Positions 54,951 through 63,540 of a stretch of DNA of 64,000 bases are shown in pieces (the stretch's first letter is position 1; each line of letters starts with the position of its first letter). The stretch is from Lucinisca nassula (Eukaryota; Mollusca; Bivalvia; Lucinida; Lucinidae): positions 156,973,245-157,037,244 of the forward strand of contig OY757011.1 in NCBI GenBank assembly GCA_963580285.1. The letters are read 5' to 3'. Both the position numbers and the translations under genes were made by a program. A model generated the notes under the pieces. The model ran no database searches, was not told where the DNA came from, and saw only the letters and a list, made by a program, of their open reading frames with translations.

Positions 54951-55178
54951 AATGTTCATCTCGTGGCTAAATGGTTGCCAACTCTGGAGAAACTGATGGA
55001 GACATATTCACAAGAGAGTCACGCTGACTACCGACTGTTTATCAGTGCAGAGCCATCTGCTACAGCAGAGACTCACATCATGCCTTCAGGTATACTGCAG
55101 AAATCTATCAAGATCACAAATGAGCCACCTTCAGGCATGATGGCCAACTTGCACAAAGCTTTGGATAACTTCACACAG
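54951..55178 (+). CDS. DNAH9-like: Dynein heavy chain exon 10 (AAA6)
   Basis: The exon has 76 codons in phase 0, from [16 protein letters not shown] to [13 protein letters not shown]. It joins exon 9 to give [16 protein letters not shown], a near-universal dynein stretch. It also carries FISAEPSA and [18 protein letters not shown], both diagnostic. The acceptor is atatcttacag and the donor gtaagt is consensus. Confidence 0.97.
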
Positions 55179-55302
55179 GTAAGTATGTCACATAAACGTC
55201 TTAATTAATTAACACCTGTCAATTATAACATGGTTTTGTATATAACAAGATGGATCCTAAAAATATGTAGATTGTGTATAAAACTGACCATCATGCTCAT
55301 TA

Positions 55303-55768
55303 TTATACCCCCGCAAACGAAGTTTGAAGGGGGTATATAGGAGTCAGCTTGTCGTCGTCGGTCCGTTACAAAAAAGTCTGTTACAAAAAACTTTAACATT
55401 GCCCATAACTTCCTTATTCTTTGACCGATTTTTTTAATATTCACACACCACACACCTTGCCACTAGTACTTAAGATTGATATACACAAACCTGACCTTGA
55501 CCTTTACGTTGACCTTCCTCAAGGTCAAATACTTGTAAAAATTTGTCGTCGGTCCGTTTCAAAAAAAACTTTAACATTGCTCATAACTTCCTTATTCTTT
55601 GACCGATTTCTTTAATATTCACACACCACACACCTTGCCACTAGTACTTAAGATTGATATACACAAACCTGACCTTGACCTTTACTTTGACCTTCCTCAA
55701 GGTCAAATACTTGTAAAAATTTGTCGGACAACGCATGTGGGGGTATAATTGGCGCCCGTTAGGCGGCA
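55303..55768 (+). mobile_element. Helentron-like element, third family
   Basis: 5' tatacccccgcaaacgaagt with complement tgaagggggtata; then two ~186-bp units (marker cttccttattctttgaccga) at 55370 and 55556; 3' gggggtataatt, hairpin ggcgcccgttaggcggcagc, then tctagtt. TATACCCCC/GGGGGTATA are the subterminal inverted repeats. Confidence 0.65.
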
Positions 55769-55805
55769 GCTCTAGTTTTGATAGGCTCAAATCAGTTTGC
55801 TTTAT

Positions 55806-55875
55806 TAGCTCACCTGAAGCAAAGCTCCAGGTGAGCTTATGCCATGGCCTGTTGTCCATCGTTGATCCATCCTTG
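55806..55875 (+). mobile_element. Helentron-like 5' end fragment
   Basis: attagctcacctgaagcaaa with gctccaggtgagctta, then ccatggcctgttgtccatcg. The remainder is missing. Confidence 0.55.
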
Positions 55876-55940
55876 ACTTTTCACATTTTCAACATCTCCT
55901 TGAGTGAATTATTTAAATAGGCTGAAATCAGTTTGAAATA

Positions 55941-56180
55941 TTAAGGGGAATGGATACACCTTCAGGGAAGGCAACTCTGCAAAAGTATTTTTGTCTCCCA
56001 TGTCAAAAGGGGTCAACTTTTAAAGGAAAGAATTTGCTCTTGAAGAGCAAATTCTTTCCTTTAAGAGTTGATCCCTTTTTCAGCAGGACAGGGCTTATAA
56101 AAGGTGAACAGGAAGTCCCAAAAGTTGTCATCCTTTGAAAAAGGGCAGAAAAATCTGCCATGTGTTCCCATTCCACTTAA
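55941..56180. mobile_element. TTAA MITE family 3
   Basis: TTAA both ends, termini ggggaatggatacaccttc and catgtgttcccattccac. Hairpin aaaggaaagaatttgctctt / aagagcaaattctttccttt is perfect. Confidence 0.82.
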
Positions 56181-56476
56181 GATAGGCGCAAACAAAAGAA
56201 ATCTGAATTATTCAGACAGGCTCATATCAGTCTGAATGTCTTAATCCTTCAAGCACTGAGCACAATTAGCATATGATATTTACTCTGTTTTTTTGTTGTT
56301 GTGTTGTTTTTTTTTCGCTAAGAAAATAAGGCTTGACATTAGATGCTATTCCAAATTTCTCCGAAAGAAAGAAGGTTATACTGCTCAGAAATTTTCCACA
56401 GTGCTTCAAGGGCTAGAAATCCTAACAGTCATAATTTTATTGTTATATCTCTGCATTGGATCTGTAAATGGTTGTT

Positions 56477-56788
56477 TGTTTGTTTGATTTGGGGTTTAAT
56501 ATCCCCGTCAACACTAGGTCATTTTGGAGATGTTGCTTCCAATTTTGTGGGACTTTTACCCGACATTGAGATGAAATGACATCTTGGGCCCTGTCGTCTA
56601 ATGAAACCAATATCGTTTTATAAGCATGGACTGTCGGACTCGCACCACTTTGCCTGGGCAGGCTTAGATCCTCTAAGGGGTTTACCAGTACTCATGTGTG
56701 GTCGGGATTCAGGGATTCAGCTCTGCATGGAAACATCATGCAACCTATCTATTTCTTCAAGCCCCGATGGGGGTGGGGGGGGGGGCAA
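56477..56788 (-). mobile_element. SINE-like retroposon with 13-bp target duplication
   Basis: Minus-strand full-length copy (tail tttgatttggggtttaat, head caagccccgatgggggtggg). The direct repeat GTAAATGGTTGTT lies at 56464-56476 and 56789-56801. Confidence 0.86.
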
Positions 56789-56977
56789 GTAAATGGTTGT
56801 TGCAGCCTGCACAGGCTGTGATTGGACTGCACAGATTCATTATGGATCTGATTCCCTTGTTAAAGTCAAGCCTTCTTTTCTCTGAAAAAAAAAGAAAAAA
56901 ATATATTGTCCTAGTCAAAAATACTTGGTCTAGGATGAAGAGGCACCCCCTTATTTTAACTCCTGCACTTTGCACCC

Positions 56978-57285
56978 GCCCATCGGGGCTTGGAGAAATA
57001 GATTGGGCTGCATGGTGCTTCCACACAGAGCTGACACTGACCACATATGAGTACTGGTAAACCATTCAGAAGGACTAATACTGCCCAGGCAAAGTGGAGT
57101 GAGTCGGATGGTCCAATGCATATAAGCTTTTTGGTTTCATTGGGCTGCAGGGCTTGAGATGTCATGTTATCTCATTGTCAGGTTAAAGTCCCACAAAATT
57201 GGAAGCAAGGTCTCCAAAATGACCTAAATCTAAATAGTTTTGATGGGGATGTTCAAACAATTTAAACAAAACAAAAAAAAAAGAA
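56978..57285 (+). mobile_element. SINE-like retroposon, GACGTTAAAC-tailed family
   Basis: Plus-strand copy from cgcccatcggggcttggaga to gatggggatgttcaaac and an A-rich tail. It lies head-to-head with the preceding copy. Confidence 0.72.
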
Positions 57286-57312
57286 ACTCAGCACTGTTTG
57301 CCTAGTTAACTG

Positions 57313-57544
57313 GGGCCAGTTGTTCAAAACTAATGACGTCGTTAGTTAACGTATCATTAAAACTTTGATCATTTATTATGGCAAATAAGCTATTATTTTT
57401 GCTGAAAAAAATGTGAGCAGCTTTTCAGCAAAATTACCAAAATTTTATATATTGAACTTGCTTGAACATTTAACAATATGAACTTGCTTGAACATTTAAC
57501 AATATGACCACTAATGAGCTAACGATGCTTTGAACAACTGGCCC
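57313..57544 (+). mobile_element. Harbinger-like MITE
   Basis: GGGCCAGTTGTTCAAAAC to gaacaactggccc, CTG on both sides (57310-57312, 57545-57547). The hairpin's right arm is lost, and a ~30-bp stretch (gaacttgcttgaacatttaa) is tandemly duplicated. Confidence 0.8.
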
Positions 57545-57642
57545 CTGGTTAATAGTCAGTTGTTGGCTTCAGCACTGGTGTTGGCAGTATCAGCTTTTTC
57601 AAAATTTACAAGTTCTGAGTTTTAAGTTTTGAGTTTAAGCAG

Positions 57643-57831
57643 ATGATTCTGCTGTTCACGACAGCCTCTATCTTTGCAAACAGTGTAGATCCAGACCAGA
57701 TGGCTTCTGGATCTACACTGTTTGACATTTAGTTTATGAATTTGTTGGAATAAATTACATCAAGTAATCTGATTGGTTCAAAGTCAGAAATGGGTGTGGC
57801 TAAATTGAATATTCAGCAAGATAAGGGTTAA
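57643..57831 (+). mobile_element. TTAA MITE family 1, left end eroded
   Basis: Starts about ctgctgttcacgacagcctc; right attcagcaagataaggg-TTAA. The palindrome is reduced to a short stem with the inner part deleted. Confidence 0.75.
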
Positions 57832-57870
57832 GATGTCATATACTTCTTACTTGCAAAACCTGTAGATGGG

Positions 57871-58069
57871 TTAACTCTTATCATGCTGTTCACGACAACC
57901 CCTATCTTTGGAAACAGTGTAGATCCAGATCAGATGGCTTCTATCAGGATCTATACTGTTTGACATTAAGTTTATGGCTTTGTAAGAATAAATTACATCA
58001 AGTAATCTGATTGGTTCAAAGTCAAAAATGGGTGTGGTTAAAATAAATATTCAGCAAGAGAAGGGTTAA
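57871..58069 (+). mobile_element. TTAA MITE family 1
   Basis: TTAA both ends, left CTCTTATCATGCTGTTCACG. The core inner stem has lost one arm (gatggcttctatcaggat). Confidence 0.8.
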
Positions 58070-58289
58070 GTTTATATTTTCAGATATTATCTGTTTATTC
58101 TTATTAAAATAAGGCTTGACTTTTTGTGTGGATTGCCTGCTAATTTTCTCTAAAAAATGACATCTACAACAATTTTGCTTGCTGTGTTATCACTCAAGAT
58201 TCAATGAAAAACTGCATCTAAAAATGTTGTCTATTTATCTCGTCTGCTGGGTTTTCTTGCAAACTTTTCAAACCTGTTGTTTTTCCACA

Positions 58290-58380
58290 CAGGCAAACAG
58301 TGTAGACCCAGATCAGACTGATCCTCTGAGTGGACCCAGATCAGACTGATCCTCTGATCTGGGTCCACACGGTTTGCTAA
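58290..58380. repeat. Core-1 palindrome with internal duplication
   Basis: gtgtagacccagatcagact is followed by a second copy of gacccagatcagactgatcc and then ctgatctgggtccacac. One arm is present twice. Confidence 0.65.
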
Positions 58381-58397
58381 AATGACTTTTAAAGTAC

Positions 58398-58673
58398 ATC
58401 ACTCGAACAAGTCCGTGAGATGAAGACACCCTAAACCCCACTTTATATAGAGAAAACTGGGGTTTAAGGGGTATACATTATTTTTCTCTTTTCTGCCCCA
58501 AGACATAGGTTGTGGGTACTCGTTAGAACCGCCTCATTGAGGCGGTTCTAACGAGCCCCCACAACCTATGTTTGCAGTATAAATAAGAAATTTATCATGG
58601 AATTTCATCAGAAAAGTAGCCATTTTGAAGGTGTGAAAAATGCACTATGTCGCGTGGGTGTGTTATCGTAATG
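58398..58673 (-). mobile_element. CATTACG-terminus MITE with core-2 palindrome
   Basis: Termini catcactcgaacaagtccg and gggtgtgttatcgtaatg. Core-2 at ~58511-58564 is nearly perfect. Confidence 0.75.
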
Positions 58674-58968
58674 AACTGGCAGACAAAGCAGATGACAACT
58701 GTTGTGACTGGCATCTTATGGGTTAAGGCTAAGAGGACACCATTTGGACCAATTCAACAGAAATCCTGTTTTTGCCATTTGCAAACATTGAAGGTGCAGA
58801 TCAGCTTGTGGATCCATGCAGTCTGATCTGCACCTAAGGGTTCTCTGTTTGGATAGTTCAATATCTCTTTGTTTCAATGCGTAAAATTTCACGACTCTTG
58901 CTAGTTTGACCAGACTCGTTATTGTCTAACCTTGTTACACAACCTAAAGACAGGTTTTGTCTTAATCC

Positions 58969-59169
58969 GTAACCCTTGACCTGCTTAATATTTACAATAG
59001 GCCACACCCATTACCAATTATCAACCAGTCAGATTACTTGATGCAAATTATTGAGACAAATTCATAAACCGAATGACAAACAATGAAGATCCAGATCAGA
59101 TGGCTTCTGATCTGGATCTTCATTGTTTGAAAGATAAGACATATGCGAGTTCAGCAGGACAACGCTTAA
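58969..59169 (-). mobile_element. TTAA MITE family 1
   Basis: Left target mutated to gTAA, CCCTTGACCTGCTTAATATT; right agcaggacaacgc-TTAA. Short core. Confidence 0.75.
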
Positions 59170-59418
59170 AACACCCAAGAAAAACTGCATCTGAAAATAT
59201 TGTCTGTTTATGTCATCTCTGCTTCTTCTGGAAAATTTTCCATACATGTTTTTTCATGCAGGCAAACAACGTGGACTCGGATTGGACTAACAGCTCTTAG
59301 AGGAACAGTCTGCCTTGGGTTGACACTGTTTGCAGCAATACCTTCTAAAATAGGCAGCAGTCATCAAAAGCAGACTAGAATGGGTGTAGGATTAATCTGG
59401 CTCATTTTATTTTTACAG

Positions 59419-59730
59419 GAAACACTAGAGATGTGTGCAAGAGAAACAGAGTTCAAAGCTATCTTGTTCGCACTTTGCTACTTCCATGCTGTGGTGTGCG
59501 AGAGGCGCAAGTTTGGTGCCCAGGGCTGGAACAGGGTTTATCCTTTCAATACAGGTGATCTGACTATCAGTGTAAACGTGTTGTACAACTACCTAGAGGC
59601 CAACCCCAAGGTACCATGGGAAGATTTGAGGTACCTGTTTGGAGAAATCATGTACGGCGGTCACATCACTGATGACTGGGACAGAAAACTTTGCAAAACT
59701 TACCTGGAAGTCTACATGCACCCAGATATG
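59419..59730 (+). CDS. DNAH9-like: Dynein heavy chain exon 11 (AAA6 lid / start of C-terminal domain)
   Basis: The exon has 104 codons in phase 0, from [19 protein letters not shown] to [12 protein letters not shown]. The acceptor is tatttttacag and the donor gtgagt is strong. It includes [40 protein letters not shown] and [18 protein letters not shown], which form the AAA6 lid region of axonemal heavy chains. The open frame continues past the donor into a repeat and should not be read as coding. The C-terminal ~360 residues expected from the family are not in the window. Confidence 0.97.
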
Positions 59731-59761
59731 GTGAGTTATCTAAAGGGCTGTTTTTTGTGTG

Positions 59762-60034
59762 CATCACGAAAACACACCTATATAATTTTGACCCCCTTTA
59801 ACCCTACTTTTATATGGTAAAACTGGGGTTTTCAGGGGTAAATATTATTTTTCTTATTTCTGCTCAAAAACATAGGCGAGGCAGTTCTATGGAGTCCCCG
59901 CAAGCTATGTTTTGAGTAAAAATAAGAAAAATATCGCAATTTTTCATCTAAAAATTTAGTGTGTTTTTTTTTTGGCGGTAAAATTCTCAATGTATTCGTA
60001 TAGTTGTTTTCATAATGGAGTTGAGGTATACATA
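59762..60034 (-). mobile_element. CATTACG-terminus MITE, truncated
   Basis: catcacgaaaacacacctat begins 31 bp after the donor of exon 11. aaccctacttttatatggta and caggggtaaatatt follow. The core-2 palindrome is largely deleted, and the distal terminus is replaced by a SINE fragment. Confidence 0.65.
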
Positions 60035-60037
60035 CAT

Positions 60038-60105
60038 ATATGTCGTTTTGGAGACATTGCTTCCAATTTTGTGGGATGCTTACCCAGCATTGAGATGAAA
60101 TTACA
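60038..60105 (-). mobile_element. SINE-like fragment
   Basis: cgttttggagacattgcttc to cagcattgagatgaaat is the 3' side of the GACGTTAAAC-tailed family in reverse. Confidence 0.55.
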
Positions 60106-60116
60106 AAACAAACAGG

Positions 60117-60352
60117 CTTCCGTGGAGCGGGATAGCTCAGTCATTAGTGCACTTGCCTCTGATGCTAGAGGCCCCCCGGTTCTATCCCCGGCAGTGGCGA
60201 TAAAATTTTGGTGTCCGAACACTCTCCATTGACATCATTTGCAGGGATGAATGTCATTAAATGCACCATCCTTCTGATTGGGATGTTAACGGGATGTTAA
60301 CTGGCAGCCCCCTGTGCAGGGAGTCATCCCCTGTGCAGGTTAAAGACCCCTA
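60117..60352 (+). mobile_element. tRNA-derived SINE
   Basis: A-box-like gatagctcagtcattagtgc and B-box-like ccggttctatcccc; body ttggtgtccgaacactctcc; ends near gtgcaggttaaagacccc. The A/B boxes are degenerate and the acceptor stem does not close, so a functional tRNA gene is unlikely. Confidence 0.7.
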
Positions 60353-60612
60353 CCATAATTATACCATAATCTACCATGTTAGAATTGCCTAGTTGAGGTC
60401 ATTTTAGCCAGTTTCCAAAACATATGTTTCTATTAACAAGAATTAACAAAAAAAATCCCTTGGTTATCAAGATTCTGTCATGGAAATTGAACATGAAATG
60501 CTTTCTGCAGTCATTCTTTCCCTTCCTCAGATTCATGAAGGGCAGTTGTTAGTTTCTGGTGAAAGAATGTGCACTGTTGATTAATATGCACTTGACAAGG
60601 ACTGAGTTGGTT

Positions 60613-60825
60613 TTAACCCTTGTCCTGCTGAGCCCGGATATGCCCTATTTTCCAAACAATGAAGATCTAGATCAGATGGCTTCTGACGAAGCCATCTGAT
60701 CAGGATCTACATTGTTTACCATTCAGATTGTGAATTTGTTGCAATAATTTGCATCAAGTAATCTAATTGGTTGATAATCGGTAGTGGGTTTGGCTTATAT
60801 GAATATTCGCCAGGACAAGGGTTAA
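60613..60825 (+). mobile_element. TTAA MITE family 1
   Basis: TTAA both ends, left CCCTTGTCCTGCTGAGCCCG, right cgccaggacaaggg. Inner stem gatggcttctgacgaagcca. Confidence 0.85.
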
Positions 60826-61122
60826 TTAACAGTTCACAATGAGGTAAATAAGAGTACCCTTTGATGACACCACTATTTGTTTTTGCCACTTTTAATTGAG
60901 GAATACACTAGTTTAGACTGACCCTCTTGCATCAGACTTGGGCAATAAAGTCAAAAGTGGTTTGTAAGTTAGAGAATTTAGAACAGACATTCAAAGAGTG
61001 GTTGGCTGCAAAACTTAACTATCTGGCATGGTGCCTTTAAGAAGGCCAGATTTTTGACAAAATAAAATAATAACCCTGTATTCATCTTCCACTAGTCATC
61101 TGGGGGTTGTCAAACTTCTCAT

Positions 61123-61322
61123 TTTGACTCTTATCATGCTGTTCACGGCAACCCCTATCTTTGGAAACAGTGTAGATCCAGATCAGATGGCTCTGATCAG
61201 GATCTACACTGTTTGACATGAAGGTTATGGATTTGTAAGAATAAATTTATTGAAGTAATATGATTGGTTCAAAGTCAGAAATGGGTGTGGCTAAACTGAA
61301 TATTCAGCAAGAGAAGGGTTAA
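61123..61322 (+). mobile_element. TTAA MITE family 1
   Basis: Left target mutated (ttga), CTCTTATCATGCTGTTCACG; right attcagcaagagaagggTTAA. The inner stem is reduced to gatggctctgatc. Confidence 0.78.
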
Positions 61323-61473
61323 AGCAGCGGTGGGCCCCGTCTCTTCCTCTTTCACCTTTACTCATGGGAACTCCCAGTTAGAGTTTTGGTGTCATAGAGT
61401 CTTGGCAATCACAGGTGCCACAGGAAGGTGCTCACTGTGTGTCTGCCACATGGAGTGTTAATATAGATTATTC

Positions 61474-61612
61474 ATTCTCCTTGTTGAAATATGAGATTTA
61501 TAAACCGAGGGAGGTAAAACAATCCGATAAAGAAACGAGTGCGAAGCACGAGTTTCTTTAACGGATTGTTTTACCTCCCGAGGTTTATAAATCCCATATT
61601 TCAAATAGGAGA
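61474..61612. repeat. Long hairpin
   Basis: gaggtaaaacaatccgataa and its complement flank agaaacgagtgcgaagcacg. The arms extend with a few mismatches to ttctcc / ggagaa, about 64 bp each. Confidence 0.8.
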
Positions 61613-61624
61613 AATGTATAATCT

Positions 61625-62330
61625 GTATATTACATGCACTTCCATAGACTTTTAGGAGAGTTTGGATCTTGAATTTTGGATCTGAATGCCCGTTCAGTTG
61701 ACTGTTTACAGCTCATGTAAACGGTTCAATCAGCGAAGTGTTACAGAATCTGGGTGGAAGAACAACTGGATGGGCGCCATTTTGAAAGCGCTTTCTACAG
61801 TTTTGAACAAAAATAGAAGAAACAAAGTGTTTCAGTGATAAAACAAGTAAAACGTTAGATTAAATAAAGCAAAACTTACATCCTAATCAATGGTCACATC
61901 CATGTTTTCTTTTGTTTCAGCGTTGCATCCGACTCAAACGTCACGCATTCTGAACGTCTGTTGATAATTCTTAGACGCCATTACAATGACGTCATGAATA
62001 ACGTCGCCGTGATTGAAACTTTCCCGCGTTTGAATAGAACAATTTCACTGCAAAGCGGTATCTCGTATCTTGTACATAAAGTAGTTCCAGCTGAAGGGAT
62101 TTATTTCCCCGGCTAAGAGGAAATATTTCTTCTTAGCAAAAAGGAAAATACCAAGTTTATGTCTGGTAGAAATCATGGTATTTCTCTGTAATGCATGTAA
62201 TATTGCATTTTATGACATACTGTATATTGTAATAACTGTGCATTGTAAGCATGAAATTTTATGTAAAACATCACTTATTTTACTTTGATAACTATTGTAG
62301 TATTTTAATATTTCAAGATAATTCTAAGTA
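61625..62330. other. AT-rich sequence without recognised features
   Basis: No exon, terminal repeat or RNA gene was recognised. Confidence 0.5.
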
Positions 62331-63464
62331 TTAACCCTTGACCTGCTGAATATTTATATACTGAGAGGCAAAAGTAAGTATACAGATTACTGAATGCCGA
62401 TTTGGGTCCCAAAGTCTCCTTCTCTACATACATATGTGGCATCATAAATGAGAACAACCCCTTCCGCATAATTTGCAGCAATTTCTGTTAACATTAACTA
62501 AAGGATAATGAAATTGCGTCACTTGAAATGGACAGGGGGTCTGATCCAATATTTTGTCTTGAGTAGTTTCCCTTTAAACATGTGTTTCGAATAAGTGTTA
62601 TTCAATAAATGATTTTCGTGCAGCAGATTCAAAGAAGGGGAACTGATTGGCAAGAATATCTCCCATATTTAAATTAAACAAAAGGTAAAGTGCAACATTT
62701 TTGTCAAAGAAAATGTCATTTTCGACTTTAACGTCCTTCCTTTGATTAAATGCTTTATGTTTCTTTGGGATTTGTATCGGTGATTAACTTTTCTTTGAGC
62801 AATTTTTAAGGGATCTCTACAGAGTAAACATAAAAATGCCGAGGAAAACAAAATTTATGCGAAAGTTTCAAATGATTATCTCTTACACGATTTGAGAAAA
62901 AGACTCATTCAATACACTATGATTTTAATTGAAAGGGACATAATCCGGAACAGGAAGAACTTCCAATTGAGTTTGAAACTGTTTGGTTGGGTTTAATGGC
63001 AAAGTAATGATGGCGTCTTATCGATGAACATTCGTACATGACTTTTGCGGTGGGCATAGATTTGAATGTCATGTACAACACGAGATTTTTTTCGGAAATA
63101 TTGATTATCAATAAAGGACAATAACCCCATCATGGATGACTGCAACAGGAAAATAATTGGAGTTTTACAAACTTAGACGTTTGGTAAAAACGGACATAGG
63201 CATAATTTATTACAGACAGCAATACATGATCCGGTATTCCAAATAAAAAACTGTATACTTTTTATTGCCTCTGAGTATATATGCCACACCCACTACCGAT
63301 GATCAACCAATCAGATTACTTGATGCAAATTATTGCAACAAATTCACAATCTGAATGGCAAACAATGTAGATCCTGATCAGATGGTTTCATCAGAAGCCA
63401 TCTGATCTGGATCTTCATTGTTTGGAAAATATGGCATATCCGGGCTCAGCAGGACAAGGGTTAA
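62331..63464 (-). mobile_element. TTAA MITE family 1 split by a TIR element
   Basis: 62331-62360 and 63276-63464 rejoin to a normal family 1 copy (left CCCTTGACCTGCTGAATATT, right cagcaggacaaggg-TTAA). Confidence 0.85.
62361..63275 (+). mobile_element. 915-bp Tc1/mariner-like element with decayed interior
   Basis: Termini ctgagaggcaaaagtaagta plus tacag and, complementary, ctgtatactttttattgcct plus ctgag. It sits in a TA-rich target, with TATATA on both sides. One plus-strand frame around 63100-63180 reads DNNP...N within many stops, which vaguely recalls the second catalytic region of mariner transposases; this is weak. Other frames hold nothing convincing. Probably an old, dead element. 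Confidence 0.7.
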
Positions 63465-63540
63465 GTATTTAAGTATTTCTGTTATCATATATACCCTTTA
63501 AATATTGTATGCTATGAGTCACATCATATGAAAACCTGTT

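Larger units (their letters stand above)
20579..59730 (+). other. DNAH9-like: Partial gene: axonemal outer-arm dynein heavy chain, beta class (11 exons visible)
   Basis: Eleven exons totalling 3408 nt (1136 codons) join in frame with GT-AG introns. Dynein heavy chains are ~4500-residue ATP-driven motors that slide axonemal doublet microtubules in cilia and flagella. The visible piece covers the end of AAA4, the stalk with its microtubule-binding tip, AAA5, AAA6 and the start of the C-terminal region. Motifs such as [53 protein letters not shown] and [13 protein letters not shown] are typical of the DNAH9/11/17 (outer-arm beta) class. Exon junctions are phase 0 except exon 4/5 (phase 1) and exon 8/9 (phase 2). 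Introns range from 1.1 to 9.8 kb and are mostly transposon-derived. The N-terminal tail and AAA1-AAA4 lie upstream of the window, and the last C-terminal exons lie beyond it. Which vertebrate paralogue is closest cannot be decided without a tree. Confidence 0.96.

Noticed and set aside
59731..59820. Extension of exon 11 by 30 codons
   Set aside because: It continues past a strong donor (gtgagt) into a CATTACG-terminus MITE and breaks dynein homology.
60117..60195. Functional tRNA gene
   Set aside because: The B box is degenerate and the acceptor stem does not close; a SINE body follows.
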